A stretch of 64,000 bases of DNA. Origin: Prosthecobacter dejongeii. GTDB lineage: Bacteria > Verrucomicrobiota > Verrucomicrobiia > Verrucomicrobiales > Verrucomicrobiaceae. The position numbers and the translations under genes are program-made. Below the pieces are notes generated by a model. The model did no database searches and had not been told where the DNA came from. It saw only the letters and a list, made by a program, of their open reading frames with translations. This document shows positions 8,729 to 17,974 of the stretch, piece after piece; position 1 is the stretch's first letter; every line of letters starts with the position of its first letter. The stretch is from positions 124,001 through 188,000 of the forward strand of contig NZ_JACHIF010000003.1 in the NCBI RefSeq assembly GCF_014203045.1. The letters run 5' to 3'.

Positions 8729-9990
8729 GCCGCCTCCTCAAAGTCCCCCACTGGTTGCGGCCGCTTTTCGCCTGGGTGGAAAATACAGGGGCCAAGGCGG
8801 AACGTTTAGCCCCGCTCATGCGTCAGAGGCAGGTGCCCACAGCGCCGCCTTCCATGCACACGCCCCAGACCCTCGTCCATTTCATCGGCGCTCCCGGCGG
8901 TGGTGGCGCAGAGGCCATGCTGAGAAATCTCGTCTCCGCCATGGATGCCACCCGCTGGCGCACCGTCGTCATCGTCATGGATGGGCGCGCGTGGCCAGAA
9001 GACATGGAAAAACTGCGCAGCGCCGGGGCGGAGGTGCATGACCTCCAGGCCACGGGTTTGCTACGCAAGGATACCCTCACCCGCTTGATCCGCCTGCTGC
9101 GGCAGATCCGCCCAGACGTGGTCCAGACCTGGATGCACCATTCGGACTTTGTCGCTGGCTGGTGCGCGCGTTTGGCCGGGGTCAAACACATCGTCTGGGG
9201 CATCCATTGCCGTGAAATCCACCGCAGCCCTGGAGACTCAGACCTCAAGATGGCTGTGTTTCGCAAGCTCATCGGCCTGTCCTCCCAGGTCATCCCGCAG
9301 CGCATCATTTCCTGTTCCGCCGCAGCCCTGGAGGCCCACGTCCCACTCGGTTATCCCCGCCAGGCCATGACCTGGGTGCCCAATGGCATTGATACCGCCC
9401 GCTTCGTCCCAGATGCCCAAGCCCGCGCCACGCTGCGCCAGGAATGGAAAGTCCCGGCTCAGGCACCGCTCATCGGTTACATCGGCCGATTTCATGAGAT
9501 GAAAAATCTCGCCACCTGGCTGCAGGCCGCCGCTTTCTTGCAGGCGCGCAGGCCGGAAACACACTTTTTGTTATGCGGGGGTGAGGAATGGGAGCTGGAG
9601 GAATGCGCCCGCGCGGCCCTCTCCATCATGCCCATTCGCAGTCAGGTCCATTTCATCCCCTTCCGCCCAGACCCCCAGCGCGTGTACCCCACCCTGGACA
9701 TCTTTTCCCTTTCCTCCCGCACGGAAGCCTGCCCCATGACGATCATGGAGGCCCTCTCCTGTGGGGTCGCCTGCGTCACCACGGATGTGGGAGACTGCGC
9801 GCTGCTTTTGGAAGGCGTGGGCCGTGTTGTCCCCGTCAAAGATGCCGAGGCCCTGGCCAAAGCCTGGGAAGACACCCTCGCGCAGCCGCCTTCGCCCGAA
9901 ACCCTCCGCCACCACGCCGTGACCCGTTTTGACATCGCCGTGGCTGCCCAGGGGTATGCCCAAGTTTACCAGGAGGTCTTAGCCGCATGA
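8725..9990 (+). CDS. Family 4 glycosyltransferase
   Basis: A 421-residue GT-B fold transferase, likely adding a sugar from a nucleotide donor to a lipid-linked polysaccharide precursor at the cytoplasmic face. The acceptor-side glycine loop is GAPGGGGAEAML. The donor domain holds IGYIGRFHEMKN and the EACPMTIMEALSCG segment with the two glutamates of the E-x7-E motif. The ATG at 8725 overlaps the previous stop (ATGA) and has a strong AAAGGAGG ribosome site at 8711-8718, so I prefer it to the upstream GTG at 8707. Sugar specificity cannot be told. Confidence 0.9.
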   Translation: MSRLLKVPHWLRPLFAWVENTGAKAERLAPLMRQRQVPTAPPSMHTPQTLVHFIGAPGGGGAEAMLRNLVSAMDATRWRTVVIVMDGRAWPEDMEKLRSAGAEVHDLQATGLLRKDTLTRLIRLLRQIRPDVVQTWMHHSDFVAGWCARLAGVKHIVWGIHCREIHRSPGDSDLKMAVFRKLIGLSSQVIPQRIISCSAAALEAHVPLGYPRQAMTWVPNGIDTARFVPDAQARATLRQEWKVPAQAPLIGYIGRFHEMKNLATWLQAAAFLQARRPETHFLLCGGEEWELEECARAALSIMPIRSQVHFIPFRPDPQRVYPTLDIFSLSSRTEACPMTIMEALSCGVACVTTDVGDCALLLEGVGRVVPVKDAEALAKAWEDTLAQPPSPETLRHHAVTRFDIAVAAQGYAQVYQEVLAA

Positions 9991-11705
9991 AAGCTGCCCT
10001 CCTCGCGCTTCTCATCTTCACCGGTGCCGCGCAGGCAGACCTCAGCGTGACCTGGGTGGATGCCATGACGCGCGTCTCCCGCACGGAGCCGCAGCCCCTG
10101 GTGCAGACACTCGCCCTCCAAGCCGCCCGTGGGGAGTGGGAGGCCCTGCAACTCGTCGTCACAGGACCGCCTGCTGAGCTGCGCACCCTCAGCCTAGAAG
10201 CCACGGACATCACCGGCCCTGAGGGGAAAACCCTGCCCGCACCCACCCTGCTGCGGGAGCACTACGTGCGCGTCTCTAAGTCCACCCCCAAGTCCCCCTT
10301 GCCAGCCGGGGACTATCCAGACGCTCTGGTGCCGCAGAGCTTTGCTTGGCAGGAATTGCCTAACGAAAAGAGTGTCAATCAACCTCACTGGGTGGATGTG
10401 CATGTGCCCTACACCACCCCCCCGGGCGTTTACAAAGGCGAGGTCAGAGTCCTCGGCCCAGGTCGTCTCTTCCTCGCCACCCGCCAGTATTCGGTCACCG
10501 TCCTGCCCTTTGACCTCCCCGTCATTCCGCGCCTGCGCACCTCCGTCATGGCGCTGTGGCGTCGCGTGGCCGAGGTGCATGGATTTGATCGGCAAAAAGA
10601 GCCGCCTTCGCCCGAGCTTCTCGCCCTGCTGAATGAATACTACGACCTGCTGGCCCAGCACCGTCTCAGCATTGATCAGACCTACCCCACCTACCCAGAT
10701 GGCAGCACGGGCAAGATCCATGAAGCGACCGTCGAGGCCGGCATGAGAAAGCAGTTGCTGCACCGTCACGTCAGCACGCTCAGCCTCCCCATCTGGCCGG
10801 AGTGGCCCTTCCGCGATCCTTTGGAAAAAGATCGCAAAGAGGCCATGGCCTACGTCGCCACCTGGATGAAGCTCATGAAGAAGCTGCACAGCGAATCTCG
10901 CGCTTACGTCATCATGGGGGCCCTGGATGAGCCGAACGATGCCGAGGCCTATGCGCGGGTGCGGCGCTGGGGAGATTTCTTCAATGAAGTGGAGGCCACT
11001 CACCACCTCAAAATACCTCTCCTCATCACGGAGCAACCCACCCCGGACAATGCCTGGTGGGGCCGCCTGGATGGAAATGTGGATATCTGGGTGCCGCACT
11101 TTTCCCAAGTCTGGCAAGACATGGAATCGCCTAACGGCAAGCGTGACATCGCCCGCCGCATCGCCGCCGGGGAGGAAGTCTGGTGCTACGCCGCCCTCGT
11201 TCAGATGCCGGAAGACTGGGAAGTCGCCCATGGCAATCCCCCGCAGCTCAAAGCCTCCAATCCCCCCGTCTGGTGCCTGGACTACCCGGCCATGAATCAT
11301 CGCGTGCTCGCCTGGGTCATGCCGCGCCATGGCATCACAGGCTTCACCTACTGGGACACTCTTTTCGCCAGCCCTGGAGTGGATGTGTGGGCAGATGCCG
11401 GCACCTTCCACCACACCGAAGACCGTGTTTACAATGGCGATGGCAGTTACATCTACCCCGCCACTCAAAAGCAGCACGGAGCCCACATGCCTGTGGCCAG
11501 CATCCGTTTGAAATGGCTGCGGGAAATGGCGGAAGATTACGACTACCTCATGCTGGCGAAGGACCTAGGCCTGGAAAAACAAGCCCTGGAAATCGCCGCC
11601 ACCTTTGCCCGGGGTTTTGGGGATTGGGAAGATGACATGCCCAAGCTGTATGCCGCGCGGCGAAAGCTGGCCGAGCTCATCAGCACGAAAGGAGGTGGCC
11701 AGTGA
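9987..11705 (+). CDS. DUF4091 (glycoside hydrolase-like) secreted protein
   Basis: A 572-residue protein with a short signal peptide (MKAALLALLIFTGAAQA). The N-terminal half is a beta-sandwich-like region. The middle resembles a TIM-barrel hydrolase, with acidic segments such as GALDEPNDAEAY. The C-terminal DUF4091 carries GITGFTYWDTLFASPGVD and SIRLKWLREMAEDYDYLMLA, the region that defines the family. It probably trims or modifies the polysaccharide made by this operon in the periplasm; this role is inferred from location. ATG overlaps the preceding stop by 4 bases, and its own stop overlaps the next GTG start. Confidence 0.82.
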   Translation: MKAALLALLIFTGAAQADLSVTWVDAMTRVSRTEPQPLVQTLALQAARGEWEALQLVVTGPPAELRTLSLEATDITGPEGKTLPAPTLLREHYVRVSKSTPKSPLPAGDYPDALVPQSFAWQELPNEKSVNQPHWVDVHVPYTTPPGVYKGEVRVLGPGRLFLATRQYSVTVLPFDLPVIPRLRTSVMALWRRVAEVHGFDRQKEPPSPELLALLNEYYDLLAQHRLSIDQTYPTYPDGSTGKIHEATVEAGMRKQLLHRHVSTLSLPIWPEWPFRDPLEKDRKEAMAYVATWMKLMKKLHSESRAYVIMGALDEPNDAEAYARVRRWGDFFNEVEATHHLKIPLLITEQPTPDNAWWGRLDGNVDIWVPHFSQVWQDMESPNGKRDIARRIAAGEEVWCYAALVQMPEDWEVAHGNPPQLKASNPPVWCLDYPAMNHRVLAWVMPRHGITGFTYWDTLFASPGVDVWADAGTFHHTEDRVYNGDGSYIYPATQKQHGAHMPVASIRLKWLREMAEDYDYLMLAKDLGLEKQALEIAATFARGFGDWEDDMPKLYAARRKLAELISTKGGGQ

Positions 11706-12814
11706 GGCTGGACATCATCCGCGATGAGGCGGACTTTTTAGCCCTGCAACCCTGGTGGGATGCCTTGCTGGAGCAAAGCGCCACGCCTACGCCCTTCTTG
11801 CGCTGGGACTGGGTGCGCCTGTGGTGGGAGATCTTTCACGAAGGCTTCCAGCTCGCCATCGCCGTGCTGCGGGATGCCCAGCAGAGGCCCCTGGCCATCG
11901 CCCCACTCATGATCGGTGCAGAGCCTGCGGGCATGCGCCGTCACCTCCAGCACATCGGTTTCCTGGCGGGTCTGGGAGAGGTCAAGGGCGAGCGCATGGA
12001 CTTCCTGGTGCCACGTGGGCGTGAGGCCGAGCTGACGCCCCTGCTCTGCCAGGTCTTCCCCCTCCTAGCCGCCGAGTGGCAGGCGGTGAGGCTGAACAAA
12101 TTGCCCGAAGATTCGCCTAACAAACTGTGGATTGTAAGGGCGCTGAATGAATGCACCACGGGTGCCAGCGTCCTCCTGCGCACGCAGTGTTTTTGCCTCA
12201 GCCTCACCCCTGACTGGCCTGCTTTTACGCGCTCCATGAAGAGTAAACCCCGGCGCGAAGTCGCCCGCCGGTTAGCCGCGTTGCAGTCGGAGTATGACTT
12301 TAAAGAAGTCCTCGTCACCGCAGCGGATGCTGAAAGCCGATTGGAGGAATTTGCCGCTCTTCACCGCCACCATTATCCTGAAAACGTGAGTTCCTTTCTC
12401 GCGCCCGCAGCTTGGCGGTTTCATCGCCAGCTAGCCCTGAAATGGATCACCACCGGGCGCGCCATGATCCCCTGCCTCACCATCGGCGGGGAGATGGTCG
12501 GCGGCGTTTATGGCTTCATCGAAGGCGATGAATTTTTCTATTATCAATCCGGCTGGCACCCGCAGTACGCGCGCTTTTCCATGGGGCGGCTCAGCTTCCG
12601 CTGGGCGGTGGAAAGCTGCATCCTCAAAGGCCTGCGCCTCTTTGACATGCTGCCCGGATCTTACCGCTACAAACGCGAGTGGGCGCACACCTCGCGTTAC
12701 GTTCTGGATCTGGAAGCGTATCAACCAGAGAGCCTGCGGGCCACGCTTTTCCGTTCCGTCCGCCACCTCAAGCGCCTGCTTCCTGGCCACACCCCTTCTT
12801 TGATCACCGCATGA
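11702..12814 (+). CDS. GNAT acetyltransferase of the CelD/BcsL (FemAB-like) type
   Basis: A 370-residue protein of the Acetyltransf_6 group. These enzymes occur in bacterial polysaccharide loci and are thought to transfer an acyl group to a sugar or precursor. Visible family features are the mid-protein run KSKPRREVARRLAAL, the segment ALHRHHYP, and the C-terminal FDMLPGSYRYKREWA preceding a basic tail. No signal peptide, so cytoplasmic. It starts with GTG inside the preceding stop (GTGA) and ends in ATGA with the next glycosyltransferase. Related FemAB-like genes are part of PEP-CTERM/exosortase polysaccharide loci, which fits the PEP-CTERM gene downstream. Confidence 0.83.
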   Translation: MRLDIIRDEADFLALQPWWDALLEQSATPTPFLRWDWVRLWWEIFHEGFQLAIAVLRDAQQRPLAIAPLMIGAEPAGMRRHLQHIGFLAGLGEVKGERMDFLVPRGREAELTPLLCQVFPLLAAEWQAVRLNKLPEDSPNKLWIVRALNECTTGASVLLRTQCFCLSLTPDWPAFTRSMKSKPRREVARRLAALQSEYDFKEVLVTAADAESRLEEFAALHRHHYPENVSSFLAPAAWRFHRQLALKWITTGRAMIPCLTIGGEMVGGVYGFIEGDEFFYYQSGWHPQYARFSMGRLSFRWAVESCILKGLRLFDMLPGSYRYKREWAHTSRYVLDLEAYQPESLRATLFRSVRHLKRLLPGHTPSLITA

Positions 12815-14013
12815 AAGTTCTCGTCCTCACGGCAGATGCCAACACGCTCGTTTACCATCGCGGAGATCTCATCCGCGACTTCGCAGCGCACGGTTGTGAG
12901 GTGGTCACCTCCGCCGCGGAGGACTACCCCCATGTGCGAAAATACCTGGAGGCTGCTGGCGTGCGCCATGAGCCGATCCGCATGGTGCGCAGTCGGGTCA
13001 ATCTGGCGAAGGATTGGATCACCTGGTGGGACATGTTCCGCCTGTTTCGGAAAGAGCGGCCCGATGCCTTGTTCGCCTACACCATCAAGTCCGTGGTCTA
13101 TGGCTGCGTGGTCGCGCGTTTGGCCGGCGTGCCGAAGGTGTATGCCTTGCTCCCCGGCCTGGGCTTCACCTTTGTGAAACCTGAAACGCTGAAGCAGACG
13201 CTCGTTCAGTGGGTGTCCAAGGCTCTGCACCGCTTCGCCCTGAAGCGGGCGGATGTCATCTTCATGCAGAACCGGGATGACGTGCAGCTTTTCACCGATC
13301 TCAAAATGCTGCCCCAGGGCGTGCCCGTGCATGTCACCGCAGGCTCGGGCGTGAATCTGGAGGAGTACCCCCACGTGCCGCTGGAGGGCGATGCCGACAT
13401 CGCCGCAGGGCGCATTCGTTTCGTCCTCGTCAGCCGCCTCCTCATCAGCAAAGGGGTGGAGGTCTTTGCCCAAGCTGCTCGTCAGATCAAAGTTCGTTAT
13501 CCCTTGGTCGAGTTTCATCTCGTCGGCCCCTTTGATCCGAATCCTAACCGCGTCTCTGAGGCGGATGTGGAACAGTGGGTCCGGGAGGGCACGCTGGTGC
13601 ATCACGGCATGGTGCGGGACGTGGCCGGGCTGCTGCGGCAGATGCACGTTTTCTGCCTGCCCACCTGGTACCGGGAAGGGGTGCCCCATGCCTCCTTAGA
13701 GGCCCTTTCCACAGGCCGGGCCATGATCACCACCGACTCCGTCGGTGCCCGTGAATGCGTGCCTACGGGGGAAAATGGCTTCCTCGTTCCGCCTCGGGAC
13801 GTGGCCGCCGTGGTGAAAGCCATGGAATTTTTCATTCAAAATCCGGACCAAATCATCCGCATGGGGGAGGCCAGCCGCCGCCTCGCCCGGGGGGTCTTCG
13901 ATGTGAAGATCGTCAATCAAATCATCCTTCGGGCCATGGAAATCGAACATTCCAGCGCCAATCCTGCCCAATCTCCCACGTCTGCTCCTTGCCCCCTCCA
14001 GGCAGGTGCATGA
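12811..14013 (+). CDS. Family 4 glycosyltransferase, PglA/WbuB-like
   Basis: A 400-residue GT-B transferase starting MKVLVLTADANTLVYHRG. Features are a KSVVYGCVVARLAGVPKVYAL segment in the acceptor domain, a donor-domain SRLLISKGVEVF strand, and the EGVPHASLEALSTG motif with two conserved glutamates. This architecture matches N-acetylhexosamine transferases of capsule and O-antigen pathways such as PglA-type enzymes. The exact donor is inference. ATG at 12811 overlaps the preceding stop (ATGA) and is preferred to a longer frame reaching into the acetyltransferase gene. Confidence 0.88.
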   Translation: MKVLVLTADANTLVYHRGDLIRDFAAHGCEVVTSAAEDYPHVRKYLEAAGVRHEPIRMVRSRVNLAKDWITWWDMFRLFRKERPDALFAYTIKSVVYGCVVARLAGVPKVYALLPGLGFTFVKPETLKQTLVQWVSKALHRFALKRADVIFMQNRDDVQLFTDLKMLPQGVPVHVTAGSGVNLEEYPHVPLEGDADIAAGRIRFVLVSRLLISKGVEVFAQAARQIKVRYPLVEFHLVGPFDPNPNRVSEADVEQWVREGTLVHHGMVRDVAGLLRQMHVFCLPTWYREGVPHASLEALSTGRAMITTDSVGARECVPTGENGFLVPPRDVAAVVKAMEFFIQNPDQIIRMGEASRRLARGVFDVKIVNQIILRAMEIEHSSANPAQSPTSAPCPLQAGA

Positions 14014-14040
14014 TGGTACTTCCCTTTCACCGTTCCTGCC

Positions 14041-16452
14041 ATGTCTTATCAACTCGCCCTAGACCCACACCGCAGTGCCCCAGGTACTCCCGGTGCGCCT
14101 CAGGGCCTCGTCCCGGTGGCCCCTGGGTCCCTGGGCATGCCGCTCGGCCTACCGCAGGTGGACACTAGCCCCTACCTCTCCACCCCGCCGCCGCAGTTCA
14201 GTGAATCCGTCATCAGTCTGGTGGACTTGGTGGGTTATCTGAAAAAACGTTGGTGGTTAGGCCTCTTCATCGGGCTGCCTGCGGCCGCGCTCATTTTCTA
14301 CATCCTCGGCATGGGGGCGAAGGTCTATGAGTCTGAGGCAAAGCTGCGCCTGCGCCTGCAGGACACGAACGTTTTTAACTTCAATGAAATGGGCCGCCAG
14401 GGCGTCACAGAGCTTAGCGCCCCGCAGTTGATCAACAACCACCTGACGGAGATCAAGTCCCGCAAGTTTGCCGATTACTTCTACGCCCGCTTTGATGAAA
14501 CCAAGCGCGACGCCTTCATCAAGGATGAGCTGAGCACGCTGGGGCGGAAGGATCAGTTCCTCAAGTGGATCGGCCTTTACACCCCCTCCGTCCCGCCGCC
14601 ACCTGGAGACGTCTTCGCAGAAAGCGTGGGCGAATCCGTCCGGGTCGAGCCCCAAAAAGAATCCCACATCCTGCGCATCCTCGTGCGCAATCGGAACCCT
14701 CACCTCGCCGCCGACCTCGCCAATGGCTTCGCTCAAGAGTACATCCGTTTCTTCGGCGAACAGGAAAGCGGCCAGACGCAAAGTGAGCGTGACTACCTGC
14801 AAACCAAGGCCGACGAACTCAAGCAGCGCCTGGAGATCAGCGAACGCAAACTCTCAGAATACCGCAAGAGCGAAAACCTCATGCAGACCAATGAGACCCT
14901 GGACGTGGATAGCGATAAAGTGCGCCAGCTCATGACGGCCATCACGAATGTGGAGATCCAGCTCGCGAAGGCGAAGAGCGACCTCCAGAGCATCCGCACC
15001 ACCCAGCAGGCCGGGCGAGATCTCCTGGAAGTGAAGGTGGTGGCAGACAATCCCGACGTGGCCTTCAACCGCAAGGAACTGGAGGCTGCCATGACGGAGC
15101 GTAAATCCCTGGAACCGCTGTGCGGGCGCAGGCATCCGCAGATGGTCGCCCTGGCCAATCGCATCGAGTCCGCCCGCAAGGCTCTGGATCAGGCCTCCAT
15201 GGCCGTGGTCACCATGGCTGAAACGGAAGTCACGAGCCTGGAACGCCAGATCACCGACTTTAAAAAACAACTGGAGGCCACACGCGGTCAGGTGCTGGAC
15301 CAGAGCGGCAAAAACGTCGAACAAAAGATGCTCAGTGACCAGGTGGCCGCAGATCGCGACATGTATCAGACCCTCGTCAAGCGGCTGAATCAGGCCGAAG
15401 TCACCGGCAACTTCAAAGACAGTGGTGCCCTCAGTTTGTCAGACATCGCCACCGCGCCGGACAAGCCCGTGAAGCCGAACAAACCCGTGGCTGCAGTCGC
15501 TGGGCTCCTCGTTTTTGGCATGATCTTCATCGGCCTCCCCGTGGGCTGGGGCCTCATGGATGACCATGTTTTTAAACTCATGCGGCAGAAGGGGTCCCCC
15601 TCGGCCAATATTCCCTCCGTCAAAGAAGTGCCGCACATGCCTGCCGCCTCCATGCCGCGCCCGCCTGGCAGCCCGGCCCCCAGCACCCTGGCCTATGCGC
15701 CCTCCCCCATCGCACCGCCTGCTCCAGTGTTTAGCCAGCCTTCCCGCGCCCATCCCCCCATCGTCGCACCCGTGACCAATCAGGCCCCCGTGCTGGCCTA
15801 CCTGCCCTTGATCGGCCCTGGCAATCCCGAAGTCATGCTGGGCCAGCTCCTGCGCCCAGAGCCCCACGGTGCCGCCGGGGCCCTCTCCCAGCTCACCACC
15901 ACCCTGGAAATGCAGGCGCTGAAACGCAGTGGTTTCGGCGGCATCATTTTGCTGACCAGTGCCGAGGCCGGTGAAGGCAAGACCCTCTCCGCCGCCGCCC
16001 TCGCGGCCGCTTTCTGCCACCAAGGGCGCAGTGTCTTCATGATGGAGTGCAACGCTGTCTCCCCCACGCTGCACCAGTGGTTCCCCCACGCCACCCACCA
16101 CAGTTCCTGGGCCCATGATCTGGAGTCTCTGCGTTATGGAAAGACGAATCTCTTTCTCCTCCCCGCGCACGATCTCCCCGCCTACGCCACCAACGAATTG
16201 CTCGACGGGTACCGCTCCTGGATTGATCGCGCCCGCCAGCAGGTGGACTGGATCATCCTCGACGGGGGCCCCATCTTGAAAAACTTTGCCGATGTCGCCC
16301 CACTGGCCCCGCTGGCCACGGATGTCTTGATCGTCAACAACCCCAGCGTTTCCAGCCCGGCCAAACTGCGCGCCGCCATGAGCCTCCTCCAGCCCATGAT
16401 GAGCAGCAGCGCCTTCCGTGGCATGATCGTCCATGGCCAAGCAGCGAGTTGA
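14041..16452 (+). CDS. Wzz/BY-kinase fusion protein with degenerate kinase site
   Basis: An 803-residue inner-membrane protein controlling polysaccharide chain length or export. A Pro-rich cytoplasmic N-terminus (1-60) precedes TM1 (~72-92), a periplasmic coiled-coil Wzz/GNVR region (to ~480, ending KPVKPNKPV) and TM2 (~483-503). A long Pro/Ala linker leads to a MinD-like BY-kinase domain (~605-803). The P-loop AEAGEGKT (641-648) and a Walker-B-like WIILDGG (737-743) are present. However, the Walker A' aspartates, normally in a DxDxR context, are replaced (MECNAV, 668-673), and there is no C-terminal tyrosine cluster. It may bind nucleotide but is probably not an active autokinase. It lies 27 bases after the operon and closes it. 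Confidence 0.85.
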   Translation: MSYQLALDPHRSAPGTPGAPQGLVPVAPGSLGMPLGLPQVDTSPYLSTPPPQFSESVISLVDLVGYLKKRWWLGLFIGLPAAALIFYILGMGAKVYESEAKLRLRLQDTNVFNFNEMGRQGVTELSAPQLINNHLTEIKSRKFADYFYARFDETKRDAFIKDELSTLGRKDQFLKWIGLYTPSVPPPPGDVFAESVGESVRVEPQKESHILRILVRNRNPHLAADLANGFAQEYIRFFGEQESGQTQSERDYLQTKADELKQRLEISERKLSEYRKSENLMQTNETLDVDSDKVRQLMTAITNVEIQLAKAKSDLQSIRTTQQAGRDLLEVKVVADNPDVAFNRKELEAAMTERKSLEPLCGRRHPQMVALANRIESARKALDQASMAVVTMAETEVTSLERQITDFKKQLEATRGQVLDQSGKNVEQKMLSDQVAADRDMYQTLVKRLNQAEVTGNFKDSGALSLSDIATAPDKPVKPNKPVAAVAGLLVFGMIFIGLPVGWGLMDDHVFKLMRQKGSPSANIPSVKEVPHMPAASMPRPPGSPAPSTLAYAPSPIAPPAPVFSQPSRAHPPIVAPVTNQAPVLAYLPLIGPGNPEVMLGQLLRPEPHGAAGALSQLTTTLEMQALKRSGFGGIILLTSAEAGEGKTLSAAALAAAFCHQGRSVFMMECNAVSPTLHQWFPHATHHSSWAHDLESLRYGKTNLFLLPAHDLPAYATNELLDGYRSWIDRARQQVDWIILDGGPILKNFADVAPLAPLATDVLIVNNPSVSSPAKLRAAMSLLQPMMSSSAFRGMIVHGQAAS

Positions 16453-16528
16453 ACCAATCGTCCCGGCCTAACCAGCACTTTGTCATCTCCTTGATTGTGG
16501 ATTTTATGGTTTTGGTTATATTTACCGC

Positions 16529-17491
16529 ATGAATTCGGGCAAATCCGCCACATCTCGTCACTCCTACCTGGGGCGGATTCTCCTTTTCAGCCTTTCCTGC
16601 TGCCTGACCGCCCAGGCCGTGATCATTCGAGATAGCGGAGATCCCCTCGCCAATACCAGTGCCCCCACCGGCCAGTATGCAGACAGTGGCTGGGCCTACC
16701 AGGGCGAATACGGCGACTTTCTGGGCACCATGATCGCGCCGCAGTACTTCATCACCGCCCAGCACATCGGCGTCTCAGCCTCCCCCACCTTCACCAGCAC
16801 CGCCACCTTCAATGGCCTGGCCGATGTGACTTATACCATCGATAGCGCGGCCAATGGCGGGCAGGGTTTCTGGAACATCGCGGGTACGGACCTCCGCGTT
16901 TTTAAAATCAACGAGACCTTCTCCACCTACGCGCCGCTCTACACCGGCAGCAGTGAAACGGGACTGGAAATGGTGGTCTTCGGTCGCGGTGGCCCACGTG
17001 GTGCCGAGGTGGAACTGGGCGGAGACCTGAAAGGCTGGTACCACACCGGCGCAGACGGCCTCACGCGCTGGGGGGCCAATACCGTGGAAGGCATCGTGGG
17101 AGATTACCTGCGGTCCGACTTTGACAATGTGTTAGGCCAGAACGAATCCAGCCTCTCCGTCGGCGATTCCGGCGGCGCCGTCTTCGTCAATGACGGCGGC
17201 ATCTGGAAGCTCGCGGGCATCAACTACGGCGTCGAAAAAGACTTCGATACCAATGCCACGCCCGGAGATAACAGTGAATTCGAAGCTGCCCTCTTTGACC
17301 GGGGCGGTTTTTACCAGGGCAGCGATGGCGGCGGCTGGTCTCTCGCGCCCGACTCGGCCGCCAATTCCTACGCCTCCCGCATCTCCACGCACGTCACCGA
17401 GATCCAAAACATCGCCCCCGTGCCCGAGCCCGGAAGCCTGTGCCTGCTCACCCTCGGCAGCCTGCTCGTCCTCCGCCGCCGTCGCTCCTAA
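16529..17491 (+). CDS. Trypsin-like serine protease with PEP-CTERM sorting signal
   Basis: A 320-residue secreted protein. After a signal peptide (cleaved near AQAV, residue ~32) comes a chymotrypsin-fold domain. The catalytic His is in YFITAQHIG, the Asp in GTDLRVFKI, and the Ser in VGDSGGAVF. The C-terminus is a PEP-CTERM tail: PVPEPGSL, a hydrophobic stretch, and RRRR. Such tails are recognised by exosortases, which need a surface polysaccharide system, and that matches the operon just upstream. No exosortase gene is in this window. The gene has its own AT-rich upstream region with TTGATT and TTATAT elements near 16.49-16.52 kb. It could be a self-processing surface protease; substrates are unknown. 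Confidence 0.85.
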   Translation: MNSGKSATSRHSYLGRILLFSLSCCLTAQAVIIRDSGDPLANTSAPTGQYADSGWAYQGEYGDFLGTMIAPQYFITAQHIGVSASPTFTSTATFNGLADVTYTIDSAANGGQGFWNIAGTDLRVFKINETFSTYAPLYTGSSETGLEMVVFGRGGPRGAEVELGGDLKGWYHTGADGLTRWGANTVEGIVGDYLRSDFDNVLGQNESSLSVGDSGGAVFVNDGGIWKLAGINYGVEKDFDTNATPGDNSEFEAALFDRGGFYQGSDGGGWSLAPDSAANSYASRISTHVTEIQNIAPVPEPGSLCLLTLGSLLVLRRRRS

Positions 17492-17562
17492 AGTCTTTTC
17501 CGCAAACGCGGGTGGATTCCGAGCGAATGAAGGTCGTTTGGTCTGCCGTGGACGAAGGTGAT

Positions 17563-17945
17563 AAGACATCCCCCCTCTCCCCAGGAACTGGGGAGCAGGG
17601 CCAGGGGTGAGGGGCGGTGGAATGGTCTCGGGGGTGGAGTACAGAGGAGTCGTTTTGGGGAAAAGGGCACCCTTTTGCGAACGAGGTTCTGTTTGCTACG
17701 ACCACCCCCTCACCTTGGCCTCTCCCCAGTTCCTGGGGAGAGGGAACGCGCTTTTGGAAACTCTTCATGAAAGAGTGAACGAGGGTGGACTGAGAACGAA
17801 TGAAGGTTTGTGTGGTCTTCAGCAAACGAATGCAAAAAGACATCCCCCTCGCCCCGCTTGCGGGGAGAGGGCCAGGGGTGAGGGGCGGTGGAATGGTCTC
17901 GCGGGTGGAGAGCAGAGGTGTCGTTTTGTGGAAAGCGGTCACTTT
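17563..17945. repeat. GGGGAGAGG hairpin repeats, two long direct copies
   Basis: Two direct copies of about 95-100 bases (near 17571-17670 and 17845-17940) share a hairpin built on CTCCCC/GGGGAG followed by GGGTGAGGGGCGGTGGAATG and GTCGTTTTG. A third, inverted hairpin (CTCTCCCCAGTTCCTGGGGAGAG type) lies near 17720-17745. No reading frame here is credible. This family is distinct from the one at the window start. Confidence 0.75.
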
Positions 17946-17974
17946 CCACAAATTAAATCCCGCCGCCTTCCACT

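Noticed and set aside
10194..11486. A 430-residue frame antisense to the DUF4091 gene
   Set aside because: Shadow caused by high GC3 in the real gene.
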